From Brevundimonas vesicularis NBRC 12165 (lineage in GTDB: Bacteria; Pseudomonadota; Alphaproteobacteria; Caulobacterales; Caulobacteraceae), in contig NZ_BCWM01000015.1 in assembly GCF_001592205.1 (NCBI RefSeq), positions 1 through 64,000 on the forward strand: DNA of 64,000 nucleotides. The letters are read 5' to 3'. The position numbers and the translations under genes are program-made. The notes under the pieces are model-generated. The model was given only the letters and a program-made list of their open reading frames with translations, was not told the DNA's origin and did not search any database. Below are positions 1-9,513 of this stretch, one piece after another. Position 1 is the stretch's first letter, and every line of letters starts with the position of its first letter.

Positions 1-59
<59 letters not shown>

Positions 60-222
60 GTTTCCAGCGTGGGATCGGGTTTCACAGGCGTGGCGGACAT
101 AGAAGGCGGGCGGGCGTGGTGTCAACGGGCTTGTGCGCGCAAAGCGCGCAGGTCGGATACGGCCGTTGTCGGAGCAGGGGCGAACAGGCTAGAAGCGCCG
201 ATCCAAGCAGGAGTTACCGTTC

Positions 223-528
223 ATGGGCTATGCGCTCGTCTGGTTGATCAACACCATCATCAGTCTGATGATCTGGTTCATCATCGCCCAGGCCATTCTG
301 AGCTGGTTGGTGGCGTTCGACGTCGTCAACTATCGCAACCGCTTCGTCTATTCGGTCGGGACCTTCCTGGACCGGGTCACCGCGCCCCTGCTGGAGCCGT
401 TCCGCCGCATCATTCCGAACCTGGGCGGCATCGACATCTCGCCCATCGTGGTGATCCTGCTGCTGCAGTTCATCAGCGTGCTGTTCAACCGCACGGCGGC
501 GCCGGCCCTGATCCAGTTGCTCGGCTGA
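223..528 (+). CDS. YggT family integral membrane protein
   Basis: A 101-residue protein with two hydrophobic segments (about residues 5-30 and 71-95) and the YggT-family signature between them, PLLEPFRRIIPNLGGIDISP. The length is usual for a single-repeat YggT protein. The family lies in the inner membrane; its biochemical role is poorly known, with links to osmotic tolerance and cell division in some bacteria. AGGAG at 209-213 lies nine bases before the ATG and supports the start. The gene stands alone between the tRNA and a dehydrogenase gene. Confidence 0.9.
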   Translation: MGYALVWLINTIISLMIWFIIAQAILSWLVAFDVVNYRNRFVYSVGTFLDRVTAPLLEPFRRIIPNLGGIDISPIVVILLLQFISVLFNRTAAPALIQLLG

Positions 529-632
529 GGCGACACGGCGGGCGGAAATCTGATGCGAGAGGGTTGATCCGCTCTTGCGCCGCGCGCCTTCCTTTCTAAA
601 GGTGCCCGCCCGACCACTTTCGACCACGGTTC

Positions 633-1514
633 ATGACCACGATCACCACAGTCGCCATTCTGGGCGCCGGACAGATGGGCGCAGGCATCGCTCAGGCGGT
701 CGCGCTCGGGGGCTATTCGGTTCGCCTTTATGACGTCGTCGCCGACCGGCTGCCGCTGGCGCAGGGCGAGATCGCGGCCAGCCTGGCGCGGCATGTCGGA
801 CGCGGTCTGGTCGATCAGGCCGCCGCCGATGCGGCCCTGGCCCGCATCACGACCAGCGACGCAATGGCCGAGGCCGTCGCCGGCGCCGATCTGGTCATCG
901 AGGCGGCGCTGGAAGACGAGGCCGTCAAGAAGGCCATCTATGCGCAGGTGGTGCCGCACCTGGGGCCGCAAACCCTGTTGGCGTCCAATACCTCGTCGAT
1001 CTCCATCACGCGCCTGGCGTCTTCGACGGACAGGCCGGACCGGTTCGTCGGCCTGCACTTCATGAAGCCGGCGCCGGTGATGAAGCTGGTGGAGATCATT
1101 CGCGGCATCGCCACCTCGGCCGAGACCCATTCCGCCGCCGTCGCCTTCGCCGAGAGCCTGGGCAAGACCACCACGGACGCCGAGGATTTTCCCGCCTTCA
1201 TCGTCAACCGCATCCTGGTGCCGATGATGAACGAGGCCATCTTCGCCCTGTATGAAGGGGTCGGCAACGTCGCCTCGATCGACAAGGCGCTGCGCCTGGG
1301 CGCCAACCATCCGATGGGCCCGCTGGAACTGGCGGACTTCATGGGTCTGGACGTCGTCCTGGCCATTATGAACGTGCTGTATGACGGCCTGGCCGACAGC
1401 AAGTACCGCCCCTGCCCCCTGCTGGTGAAATATGTCGAGGCCGGCTGGTTGGGCAGAAAGAGCGGCCGCGGCTTCTACGACTATTCCGGCGCTGCGCCGG
1501 CGCCGACGCGATGA
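633..1514 (+). CDS. 3-hydroxybutyryl-CoA / 3-hydroxyacyl-CoA dehydrogenase
   Basis: A 293-residue protein with an N-terminal Rossmann fold (GAGQMGAGIAQ near residue 11), the family motif ASNTSSISIT, the segment GLHFMKPAPVMKLVEI that carries the catalytic His, and the C-terminal helical domain with NRILVPMMNEA and GANHPMGPLELADFMGLD. It should oxidise (S)-3-hydroxyacyl-CoA with NAD(P)+, acting in fatty-acid or butanoate metabolism in the cytoplasm. Length matches the single-function Hbd/PaaH type. No clear Shine-Dalgarno precedes the ATG. It overlaps the next gene by four bases, so the two are probably translated together. Substrate chain length cannot be read from the sequence. Confidence 0.93.
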   Translation: MTTITTVAILGAGQMGAGIAQAVALGGYSVRLYDVVADRLPLAQGEIAASLARHVGRGLVDQAAADAALARITTSDAMAEAVAGADLVIEAALEDEAVKKAIYAQVVPHLGPQTLLASNTSSISITRLASSTDRPDRFVGLHFMKPAPVMKLVEIIRGIATSAETHSAAVAFAESLGKTTTDAEDFPAFIVNRILVPMMNEAIFALYEGVGNVASIDKALRLGANHPMGPLELADFMGLDVVLAIMNVLYDGLADSKYRPCPLLVKYVEAGWLGRKSGRGFYDYSGAAPAPTR

Positions 1515-2068
1515 GCCGGTTCGAGAGCTATTCCGACCTGCCCGGTCAGGCGACCATCGCCGCGCGGCCTGGGCGGACGCCCCGGATTCTGGCGTGCCTG
1601 GCCGGCGCGGCCTGGCCGCCCCTGTGGTTGACCCTCCCCTTCTGGCGGCCCCACGCCTATCTGCCGGGCCGCGACATGGACTGGCGGCTGGTGGTGATGC
1701 TGATCGGCCTGATCACCGTGCCGCTGGCGCTGTATCGCGTGCTGAACGAGCGCAAGCGCGACGGGCGACCCGGCACACGGCTGGGTGTCGTCTGGCGCTT
1801 CATGATGTACGGCGGCCTGGCGGCGGCCCTGGTCCAGATCGTCGTCGCCTTGGGCATGAGCGTGATGGGCTGGTTCGAGGCCGGCGATGTCATGCAGGCC
1901 CTGGGCGCGACCGAGACCACCCTGCTGATCTTCGGCGTCGGCGGCCTGCCCATCGCCATGATCGTGGGCGTCAGCTACGCCCTGTGGGCCGGGTTGTGCG
2001 CCGCCTTCATCGCCTTCGAGGCGCGACCGGCGGTCAAGGACAGACTGGGCCTGATGCCCAAAAGCTGA
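1511..2068 (+). CDS. Integral membrane protein of unknown function
   Basis: 185 residues with about four hydrophobic segments (near residues 25-50, 57-77, 97-125 and 138-170), a soluble basic stretch (NERKRDGRPGTR) between the second and third, and no recognised domain. Its ATG overlaps the stop of the acyl-CoA dehydrogenase gene (ATGA), suggesting translational coupling, although nothing in the sequence ties it to acyl-CoA metabolism. No signal peptide cleavage site is evident. I do not recognise the family. Confidence 0.75.
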   Translation: MSRFESYSDLPGQATIAARPGRTPRILACLAGAAWPPLWLTLPFWRPHAYLPGRDMDWRLVVMLIGLITVPLALYRVLNERKRDGRPGTRLGVVWRFMMYGGLAAALVQIVVALGMSVMGWFEAGDVMQALGATETTLLIFGVGGLPIAMIVGVSYALWAGLCAAFIAFEARPAVKDRLGLMPKS

Positions 2069-2125
2069 GAAGCAGGGTTGGTATTCGCGCCTGACGCCTG
2101 AGTTCGAGGATTGGGGAATCCGAGA

Positions 2126-3370
2126 ATGACCATGGACGACACGGACAAGGATGCGGCGGAAATCCTGTCGCCCGTCGCGGCGACCTCGCGCATCGCCAGC
2201 CTGGACGTCATGCGGGGGCTGGCGGTGCTGGGCATTCTGGCCGTCAATGTCGTCTCGTTTGGCCTGCCGGTCATGGTCTATCAGGATGCGAGCCTGAGCC
2301 CGTTTCCAGTCATCGGCGCGAACGCCGTGGCGCGCTGGACGATGGACGTCTTCTTCCATCAGAAGTTCATCACCCTGTTTTCGATGCTGTTCGGGGCCTC
2401 GATCTATCTGGTCGGGGGTGAGCGGGACGATGCGGCGCGTGGCAAACTGCTGCGGCGCCGCCTGTTCTGGCTGGCCGTCATCGCCCTGATCCACGGCCTG
2501 GCCTTCTGGTATGGCGACGTGCTCCTGCTCTACGCCTGGTCGGGCCTGTTCGTGATGCTGATGCGGTCGATGCGGGCCGGAACGCTGATCGGGATCGGCC
2601 TGGGCGTGACCCTGTTGCTGGGCGCGATGCAGGCGGGCGCGACCTGGCTGATGGTCGCCGGGCCGCCGGCGATCACCGAGGCGATGAACCAGGGCGGGCC
2701 ACATTACACTGCCGCCATGGTGACGGAGTCGATCGCCGCCTATCGCAGCGGCTGGACCGGGGCGATGGGCCAGAACCTGCAGAACTGGCTGCTGCTGCAG
2801 GGCGCTAGCCTGACGATGTTCGTGTTCTCGACCGTGGCCCTGATGATGCTGGGTCTGGGCCTGTTCAAGGCCGGCGTGTTCAGCGGCCGGGCGCCCAACG
2901 GGGTCTATGTCGCCTTGATCGGCGTCGGCGGAGCCGTACTGGCCCTGCTGGGCGTGCTGGAATGGCGCGAGGCCTTGGCCCCGGCCGGAACCCACCCGAC
3001 GCGCGGCCTGGCGGAGGTCGTCGCCTCCTTCCCCGTCTTCGTCACCCTGGCCTATGTCAGCCTGATCGTGCTGGCGACGACCCGGGGGCTGGCGTGGATC
3101 ACGGCGGCGCTGCGGCCGGTGGGACAGATGGCCTTCACCAACTATCTGACCCAGACCCTGATCATGACGTCGATCTTCTACATGCCGTGGGGGCCGCGCC
3201 TGTTCGGACGGGTCGACTATGTCCAGATGTGGGGCCTGGTTCTGGCGGTCTGGGCGCTGCAACTGATCTGGTCGCCGCTGTGGTTGTCGCGGTTCAGCAT
3301 GGGGCCGCTGGAGTGGGTTTGGCGCTGTCTGACCTACGGCCGGCGGGTGCCGATTTCAAAAGGCGGCTGA
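2126..3370 (+). CDS. DUF418 family membrane protein (YeiB-like)
   Basis: 414 residues. After a polar N terminus comes the typical DUF418/YeiB start (ASLDVMRGLAVLGILAVNV), then QKFITLFSMLFGASIYL, and the C-terminal DUF418 region containing GQMAFTNYLTQTLIMTSIFY and SPLWLSRFSMGPLEWVWRCL. About nine membrane segments are visible. The family is distantly related to acyltransferase-3 proteins, and its function is not established. An in-frame TTG lies 15 bases upstream, but the ATG at 2126 is preceded at good distance by GGGGAA, so it is preferred. Confidence 0.88.
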   Translation: MTMDDTDKDAAEILSPVAATSRIASLDVMRGLAVLGILAVNVVSFGLPVMVYQDASLSPFPVIGANAVARWTMDVFFHQKFITLFSMLFGASIYLVGGERDDAARGKLLRRRLFWLAVIALIHGLAFWYGDVLLLYAWSGLFVMLMRSMRAGTLIGIGLGVTLLLGAMQAGATWLMVAGPPAITEAMNQGGPHYTAAMVTESIAAYRSGWTGAMGQNLQNWLLLQGASLTMFVFSTVALMMLGLGLFKAGVFSGRAPNGVYVALIGVGGAVLALLGVLEWREALAPAGTHPTRGLAEVVASFPVFVTLAYVSLIVLATTRGLAWITAALRPVGQMAFTNYLTQTLIMTSIFYMPWGPRLFGRVDYVQMWGLVLAVWALQLIWSPLWLSRFSMGPLEWVWRCLTYGRRVPISKGG

Positions 3371-3411
3371 CGGCGCTTTTATCGCAGGCGCGAAGCGATT
3401 AACTGAGGGCC

Positions 3412-5295
3412 ATGGCCGCCCCGGATACTCCCGCCGAAACCTTCAAGCGCGCGCTGGGTCATGCCGCGCGGGCGCTGGCCGAACAGCCCGAACTGGAGGT
3501 GGTGTTCGGGTCCGACGGGCCCAAGCTGTCGAACGGCGTCCTGACCCTGCCCCATCCGCCGCGCGATCCGTCCGGGCCCGAGAGCGCGTCCTTGCGCGGC
3601 CAGGCTGACCGGCTGGCGCTGCGTCTGGCCAATCACGATGCGGCGGTGAACAGCCGGATGCGGCCGGCGGACGCCAGGGCGGCCGAGGTGTTCGACGCGG
3701 TCGAACAGGCGCGGGTCGAGGCCTTCGGTTCGGAACATCTGGCCGGGGTGCGCGACAATCTGGGCGCCGCCCTGATCACGCGGCTGGAAAAGACCGGCGC
3801 CCTGCGCATCAGCGACGCTGAGCGCGTGCCCGTGTCCGAGGCCGTGGCGCTTCTGGTGCGCGAGCGGCTGACGGGACGCCCCGCCCCGGACGGCGCCAGG
3901 GCCATGCTGGATCTGGTGCGCGCCAACATCGAGGCCAAGGCCGGCGCCAAGCTGGACGCCCTGGCCGGCACGGCGGGCGATCAGGAAGGCTTCGCGCTGA
4001 AGATGCGCGAAGTGCTGCGCGCGCTGGACCTCGACCCCGGCGACGGGCGCGGCGAAGATACGTCCGAAGATCCCGGCGACGAGGAACCGGATCCTCAGGA
4101 CCCCGCGGCTGACGACGATCAGGATGAGGACGAAGAGCAGGACGGCGGCGAAGGCTCCCAGTCGATGGAGGGCGACGCCGACGATCAGTCTTCCGAGCAG
4201 GAGCGCGAAAGTCGCCCCGAGGGCGCGCCCGCCGATCCCGACGGCGAAGGCGCCGACGATGGCCCGGAAATTCAGGAGGGTCAGCAGCCGAACCGTCAGC
4301 AGGCGGCTGACGACGGCCGCGCGGTCGATTTCTACCGCGTCTTCACCACCGCCTTCGACGAGGTGGTGGACGCCGCCGACCTGTGCGACCCGGTCGAGCT
4401 GGACCGGCTGCGCGCCCTTCTGGACGGCCAGTTGGCCATCCTGTCCAGCGTCGTGTCGCGCCTGGCCAACAAGCTGCAACGTCGCCTGCTGGCCCAGCAG
4501 AACCGCTCCTGGGTCTTCGATCTTGAAGAGGGGATGCTGGACACCGCGCGGCTGACCCGGATCGTCACTGACCCGACCGCCCCCCTGTCGTTCAAGGCCG
4601 AGAGCGAAAGCCCGTTCCGCGACACGGTCGTGACCCTGCTGCTGGACAACTCCGGCTCGATGCGCGGGCGGCCGATCATGGTGGCGGCGGTTTGCGCCGA
4701 CATCCTGGCGCGAACGCTGGAACGCTGCGGGGTGAAGGTCGAAATTCTGGGCTTCACCACCCGCGCCTGGAAGGGCGGACAAAGCCGCGAGGCCTGGATC
4801 ACCGCCGGCAAGCCGCAAAATCCCGGCCGCCTCAACGACCTGCGCCACATCATCTACAAGGCCGCCGACGCGCCCTGGCGCCGGGCCAAGAAGAACCTGG
4901 GCCTGATGATGCGCGAAGGCCTGCTGAAGGAGAACATCGACGGCGAGGCCCTGCAATGGGCGCACAATCGCCTGCTGGCCCGCACCGAGCAGCGCCGCAT
5001 CCTGATGGTCATTTCCGACGGTTCGCCGGTCGACGACTCCACCCAGTCGGCCAATGCGGCGCTCTATCTGGACAAGCATCTCCGTCAGGTGATCGCCGAG
5101 ATCGAGGATCGCTCGCCGGTCGAACTGCTGGCCATCGGCATCGGCCATGACGTGACCCGCTGGTATCGCAAGGCCCTGACCATCGTGGATGTGGAACAGC
5201 TGGCGGGGGCCATGACCGAGAAGCTGGCTGAACTGTTCGAGAACGAGGGCGCGGCGGGTCCCACCCGTCGCACCAAGCGAAAGCTGGCGGCATGA
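3412..5295 (+). CDS. cobT: Cobaltochelatase subunit CobT
   Basis: A 627-residue protein of CobT type. It has an N-terminal domain, a very acidic Asp/Glu-rich linker (about residues 210-295), and a C-terminal von Willebrand A domain with the MIDAS motif DNSGS (Asp412, Ser414, Ser416). CobT forms the AAA+/VWA part of aerobic cobaltochelatase with CobS, driving CobN to insert cobalt into hydrogenobyrinic acid diamide during B12 synthesis. Length matches the family. Neither cobS nor cobN is adjacent; the upstream gene is a DUF418 membrane protein. It overlaps the following lipoprotein gene by four bases. Confidence 0.93.
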   Translation: MAAPDTPAETFKRALGHAARALAEQPELEVVFGSDGPKLSNGVLTLPHPPRDPSGPESASLRGQADRLALRLANHDAAVNSRMRPADARAAEVFDAVEQARVEAFGSEHLAGVRDNLGAALITRLEKTGALRISDAERVPVSEAVALLVRERLTGRPAPDGARAMLDLVRANIEAKAGAKLDALAGTAGDQEGFALKMREVLRALDLDPGDGRGEDTSEDPGDEEPDPQDPAADDDQDEDEEQDGGEGSQSMEGDADDQSSEQERESRPEGAPADPDGEGADDGPEIQEGQQPNRQQAADDGRAVDFYRVFTTAFDEVVDAADLCDPVELDRLRALLDGQLAILSSVVSRLANKLQRRLLAQQNRSWVFDLEEGMLDTARLTRIVTDPTAPLSFKAESESPFRDTVVTLLLDNSGSMRGRPIMVAAVCADILARTLERCGVKVEILGFTTRAWKGGQSREAWITAGKPQNPGRLNDLRHIIYKAADAPWRRAKKNLGLMMREGLLKENIDGEALQWAHNRLLARTEQRRILMVISDGSPVDDSTQSANAALYLDKHLRQVIAEIEDRSPVELLAIGIGHDVTRWYRKALTIVDVEQLAGAMTEKLAELFENEGAAGPTRRTKRKLAA

Positions 5296-6266
5296 GCCGT
5301 TTCGGCCGGCTAGCCAGTGTCTGGGTCGCGCTGTCGCTGTCGGCCTGCGCCGCCTGGCTGGGCGCGCCGCGTCCCTATCCGTTGTCATCGGACGGCTGGA
5401 CGCCCCAGGTCGCGGAACTGCGAAGCGTCAGCCTGGGCCTGCCCGGCGGCACGCAGTTGGCTGACAGTGTCACGTTCGCCGGCGGCCTGCAGATCAGCGC
5501 GGCCCCGACATCGCCGCTGCACAGCCTGTCGGACCTGAAGCTGACCGGCGACGGCGGCTTCGTCACGGTGTCAGACACCGGTGATCTGGTGCGCGGCGAC
5601 ATTCGCCTGGACGCCCGGGGGCGGGTGGTCGGCCTGGATCGCTTCCGCTCGCGTCGGCTGACGCTTCAGGACGGCGCCGCGATTTCCGACAAGTCGGATG
5701 GCGACGCCGAGGGCCTGACCATCACCCCCTCCGGCGATCTGCTGGTCAGTTTCGAGCGGCGTCACCGGATCTGGAACTACGGTCCCTTGTCGGCGCTGAA
5801 GACCAAGCCGACGCCGGTGCGGTCGCCCGACTTCGCCTTCACCGAGAACGACGGGATGGAGGGGTTGGCCGTTGCTCCCGGCGGCTGGCGCGTCTCGGGC
5901 GAGGCCGGCGGCGTCTGGGATTGCTCAGCTGCGAGATGCACGGGTGTGAGCACGCCTCCGCAGACGCCGATCCCCGACAGCGAATACCGCATCACCGGTT
6001 TAGATCGGGATCCGTCCGGCGCCGGATGGTTTGTGGTCCAGCGCCTGTACCGGGCGCCCATCGACATGCGCGCGCGCGTGCGCCGCATGGCCCCCGACGG
6101 AACGCTGGGGCCGGTGTTGATCGAGCTGAAACTGCCCGGCACGACCGACAATTTCGAGGGGATCGCCGCAGAGATGCGAAACGGCGGGACCCGCCTCTAC
6201 ATCCTGTCCGACGACAACTTCAATCCGGCCCAGCGCACCCTGATGCTGGCCTTCGACCTGCGCTAG
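5292..6266 (+). CDS. Phytase-like (esterase-like activity of phytase) lipoprotein
   Basis: 324 residues with a lipoprotein signal peptide: basic start (SRFGR), hydrophobic stretch and lipobox LSAC, with Cys19 as the lipidated residue. The mature part resembles the 'esterase-like activity of phytase' family, a beta-propeller-like fold, with [45 protein letters not shown] and [10 protein letters not shown]. It should be an envelope lipoprotein; true phytase or phosphodiesterase activity is unproven. Its start overlaps the cobT stop (ATGA), which implies cotranscription without an obvious functional link. Confidence 0.82.
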   Translation: MSRFGRLASVWVALSLSACAAWLGAPRPYPLSSDGWTPQVAELRSVSLGLPGGTQLADSVTFAGGLQISAAPTSPLHSLSDLKLTGDGGFVTVSDTGDLVRGDIRLDARGRVVGLDRFRSRRLTLQDGAAISDKSDGDAEGLTITPSGDLLVSFERRHRIWNYGPLSALKTKPTPVRSPDFAFTENDGMEGLAVAPGGWRVSGEAGGVWDCSAARCTGVSTPPQTPIPDSEYRITGLDRDPSGAGWFVVQRLYRAPIDMRARVRRMAPDGTLGPVLIELKLPGTTDNFEGIAAEMRNGGTRLYILSDDNFNPAQRTLMLAFDLR

Positions 6267-6269
6267 GCG

Positions 6270-7682
6270 TCAGGCCGCGCCGGCCCACTGCGTCGGTTGC
6301 GAGGTCGATTCATCGGCTTGCAGGGCGCGCACGAAATCATCGCGCCAGATGCCGACATCGGTGGCGCGAACCACATCCATCAGGGCTTCCCATTTCCGGA
6401 TCCGCTCGGCCAGCGGCATGGTCAGCGCCTTCTGGATGGCGTCCGACAGCTCTTCGCGACTGTAGGGATTGACCAGCAGCGCCTCGCCCATCTGTTCGGC
6501 CGCCCCGGCGAAGCGCGACAGGATCAGCACGCCGGGATCGTCCGGGTTCTGGGCGCAGACATATTCCTTGGCCACCAGATTCATACCGTCGCGCAAAGGC
6601 GTCACCAGCCCCACCCGCGCCGCGCGGTATATGCCCGCCAGCTGATCCCGGCGATAGGTGCGGTTCAGATAACGGATCGGCTGCCAGTCCATGTCGGCGA
6701 AGGCGCCGTTGATCCGTCCCGCCAGGGCGTCCAGCCGCGAACGAATGTCCTGATAGCTGTCCACGTCGTCGCGCGAGATCGGCGTGACCTGCAACAGGAA
6801 GACCTCGCCCCGCATCGAGGCGTTGTCGTGCAGGAACTGTTCGTAACCCAGCAGCCGCTCTTCCAGCCCCTTGGAATAGTCCAGCCGGTCCACCCCCACG
6901 ATCATCGAGCGGAAAGCCGACGACGCCGCCATTCGATCATAGGTTCGCGCCCCAAGCGCCGAGTTTCGCGCCGCCAGGAAACCATCCACATCGATGCCGA
7001 TGGGGAAGACGCCGGTCTGGACCTTGCGACCGAAACACTCCAGCCCGCCGGTCCCGTCCAACTCGCCCTGAGCCTCAGACACCACATAGTCGGTGAACAG
7101 ATCGCTCCATTCCTGGGTGTGGAAACCGATCAGGTCGAAATCGAACATCGATTCCACCAGCCGCCGGTGATGCGGCAGGGTCACCAGCAACTGCCGTGCC
7201 GGCCAGGGCGTGTGCAGGAAGAAGCCGATCCGGTTGCGCACGCCCAAGCGGCGCAGATCCCGCGCCATCGGGATCATGTGATAATCGTGGATCCAGATCA
7301 TGTCGTCCGGCTGGATCAACGGGGCCAGCGCCTCGGCGAAACGCCGGTTCACCCGCTCATAGCCCTCGCCGTAGGACCGCTCATATTGGGCCAGGTCGAT
7401 GCGGTGGTGAAATAGCGGCCATAGCGTCTTGTTGGCGTAGCCGTTGTAGTATTCGTCGACGTCCTGCCCCTCCAGATCGACCAGCCCTACGGTGACGCCG
7501 GCCCGGTCCTCGATCTTCACCTCGCCCGTGTAGTGATCGACCCGTTCGCCCGACCAGCCGAACCACAGGCCGTCGTATTTTCTAAGGGCGGCGGACAGAG
7601 CCATGGCCAGGCCGCCGGCGGACCCGGCGGCGGGGTCGGTCGGGGCCGAAACCCGGTTCGAAACAACGATCAGGCGGCTCAT
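6270..7682 (-). CDS. otsA: Trehalose-6-phosphate synthase (UDP-forming), OtsA
   Basis: 470 residues, the usual OtsA length. Motifs in order: SNRVSAP and GSAGGLA near the N terminus, WFGWSG, HDYHMIPMARDLRRLG, GFFLHTPWPA, DRLDYSKGLEERL and RDGMNLVAKEYV, all characteristic of GT20 synthases. It transfers glucose from a nucleotide sugar to glucose-6-phosphate. It is the last gene of a leftward cluster otsB-GH15-otsA, with 42 bases separating it from the GH15 gene, and it converges on the phytase-like gene with a three-base gap. No terminator is visible there. Confidence 0.96.
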   Translation of the reverse strand: MSRLIVVSNRVSAPTDPAAGSAGGLAMALSAALRKYDGLWFGWSGERVDHYTGEVKIEDRAGVTVGLVDLEGQDVDEYYNGYANKTLWPLFHHRIDLAQYERSYGEGYERVNRRFAEALAPLIQPDDMIWIHDYHMIPMARDLRRLGVRNRIGFFLHTPWPARQLLVTLPHHRRLVESMFDFDLIGFHTQEWSDLFTDYVVSEAQGELDGTGGLECFGRKVQTGVFPIGIDVDGFLAARNSALGARTYDRMAASSAFRSMIVGVDRLDYSKGLEERLLGYEQFLHDNASMRGEVFLLQVTPISRDDVDSYQDIRSRLDALAGRINGAFADMDWQPIRYLNRTYRRDQLAGIYRAARVGLVTPLRDGMNLVAKEYVCAQNPDDPGVLILSRFAGAAEQMGEALLVNPYSREELSDAIQKALTMPLAERIRKWEALMDVVRATDVGIWRDDFVRALQADESTSQPTQWAGAA

Positions 7683-7724
7683 GACTTCACTTCACACGGC
7701 GACCCCAGCCCCGGGGTCCAGACA

Positions 7725-9509
7725 TTAACGCACATCGGTCCAGGAACGGCTCAACAGCACGGCGCAATTGATGATGCCGACCAGGGAATAGGTCTGCGGA
7801 TAGTTGCCCCACAGTTCGCCATCGTCGATCGAGATGTCTTCGCTCAACAGCCCTGCCGCCGTCCGCCGGCTCAGCATCTCCTGGAAGATGGTGCGGGCTT
7901 CCTCGATGCGGCCGTTCTGGTGCAGGGCTTCGATGAACCAGAAGGTGCAGAAGTTGAAGGCGGTCTCCGGCTCACCGAAGTCGTCCGGCTCCACATAGCG
8001 GAACAGGTGGCTGCCCTTCTTCAGATCGCGCTCGATGGCGTCGAAGGTGGCGACCTGACGCGGATCGTGCGCCTCTAGGAAGCCCAGATCGGTCATCTGC
8101 AGAAGTGAAGCGTCCAACTCGCGGCCGCCGAAGCTGGCGGCGAATCGACCCTCGTCGGGCAGATAGGCCTCGGCTTCGATCCGCTGACGGATGATTTGCG
8201 CGCGCTCACGCCAGAAGGCGGCCCGATCTGGCAGGTTCAGGTGGTCGGCCGCCTTGGCCAGACGATCGCAGGCGGCCCAGCACATGACGGACGAATAGGT
8301 GTGGACCCGCGCGATGGTGCGGAACTCCCACAGGCCCGCGTCGGTCTGATCGTGCATGGCGAAGGCGCGCTCGCCGATCGCCTCCAGCGCGTGGAAATCC
8401 TCCAGCGTACCCGGACGCAGGAGCCGTGCGTCATAGAAGGCCTGGACCAGAGGCAGCACGATCTGTCCGTAGACGTCGTGTTGCAGATGTTCGTGCGCCT
8501 GATTGCCGATCCGCACCGGCTTCATGCCGCGGTAGCCCTCGACGCTGTCGATGATGCTCTCGCCGATTCCAGGCTCCAGACCCACGCCATAGACCGGCTG
8601 GACATGACCGCCGGCGGAGTCGTCGACCAGATTCCTCAGATAGACGAGGTAGTTCTCAAGGATGTCGACCGCACCCAACCGGTTCAGCGCCCGCACCGTG
8701 TAATAGGCGTCGCGGATCCAGCAGTAGCGATAGTCCCAGTTGCGCCCGCTCTCCTTGAACTCGGGCACCGAGGTCGTCATGGCGGCGACGATGGCGCCGG
8801 TCTCTTCATAGGCGCACAGCTTCAGCGTGATCGCCGCACGGATCACTGCCTCCTGATAATCGAGCGGCAGATAGAGTTTGCGCACCCAGTCCTGCCAATA
8901 GGCCACCGTGCGATCCAGCGCGCCCTGAACGCCGTGGCCGACATCCTGGTCGTAGCCCTCGTCCGGACCCAGGAAGAAGGCGTGCGACCGCTCCAGCCGG
9001 AACACGCGCTCCTCCAGCACATGCGACACGGGACAATCGGTCGTCAGCCGGAAGGTGACGTCGGCGCACATATAGCGGATGTGGTTGGATCCGGAGGTAT
9101 GCGGCGCCCGGCGCGCGCCCCAGTCCGTCGATGGCCGCAACCGCACACGGATGCGCGGCGTGCCCGACAGCGGCCGCACGATGCGGGCGAAAGCCAGCGG
9201 CCGATAGGTGCGCGAGTGCTTCGGATGACGCGGGGCGAAGTCGATGATCTCGGCTGACGATCCGTCCTCGGCCGTCATGACCGTGCGCAGAACCGGCGTG
9301 TTGCGGACATAGGCCTGATCGATCGACTTCACGTCCTCCATCTCGATGGCCCAGAAGCCATGCTCGGGCGCCATGCCGTCCATCAGGGCGGAAAAGACCG
9401 GGTCGCCATCCACGCGCGGCGCGCAGGCCCAAACGAAACGTCCTTGGCGGTCGATCAGGGCGCTGACGCCGCAGTTGCCGATGGGAAACAGATCCAGATT
9501 GGGCTTCAT
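7725..9509 (-). CDS. Glycoside hydrolase family 15 protein (glucoamylase/trehalase-like)
   Basis: 594 residues with the two-part GH15 layout: an N-terminal beta-sandwich region starting IGNCGVSALIDRQGRFVWAC, then an (alpha/alpha)6 domain with GRNWDYRYCWIRDAYYTV and, near the C terminus, PETAFNFCTFWFIEALHQ. Bacterial GH15 proteins of this type hydrolyse alpha-glucosidic bonds; several are trehalases. Its position between otsB (five bases away) and otsA makes trehalose a plausible substrate, either for turnover or for controlling the pool, but that is inference. No signal peptide is visible, so it should be cytoplasmic. Confidence 0.92.
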   Translation of the reverse strand: MKPNLDLFPIGNCGVSALIDRQGRFVWACAPRVDGDPVFSALMDGMAPEHGFWAIEMEDVKSIDQAYVRNTPVLRTVMTAEDGSSAEIIDFAPRHPKHSRTYRPLAFARIVRPLSGTPRIRVRLRPSTDWGARRAPHTSGSNHIRYMCADVTFRLTTDCPVSHVLEERVFRLERSHAFFLGPDEGYDQDVGHGVQGALDRTVAYWQDWVRKLYLPLDYQEAVIRAAITLKLCAYEETGAIVAAMTTSVPEFKESGRNWDYRYCWIRDAYYTVRALNRLGAVDILENYLVYLRNLVDDSAGGHVQPVYGVGLEPGIGESIIDSVEGYRGMKPVRIGNQAHEHLQHDVYGQIVLPLVQAFYDARLLRPGTLEDFHALEAIGERAFAMHDQTDAGLWEFRTIARVHTYSSVMCWAACDRLAKAADHLNLPDRAAFWRERAQIIRQRIEAEAYLPDEGRFAASFGGRELDASLLQMTDLGFLEAHDPRQVATFDAIERDLKKGSHLFRYVEPDDFGEPETAFNFCTFWFIEALHQNGRIEEARTIFQEMLSRRTAAGLLSEDISIDDGELWGNYPQTYSLVGIINCAVLLSRSWTDVR

Positions 9510-9513
9510 CGGT

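Noticed and set aside
3379-5388. Very long open frame antisense to cobT
   Set aside because: High GC content makes long antisense frames common. This one has no family resemblance, is Gln/Gly/Arg/His-rich and lies over a clearly coding gene. The same applies to the long antisense frames over asd, fabB, ppc, argH and the M3 and M13 peptidase genes.
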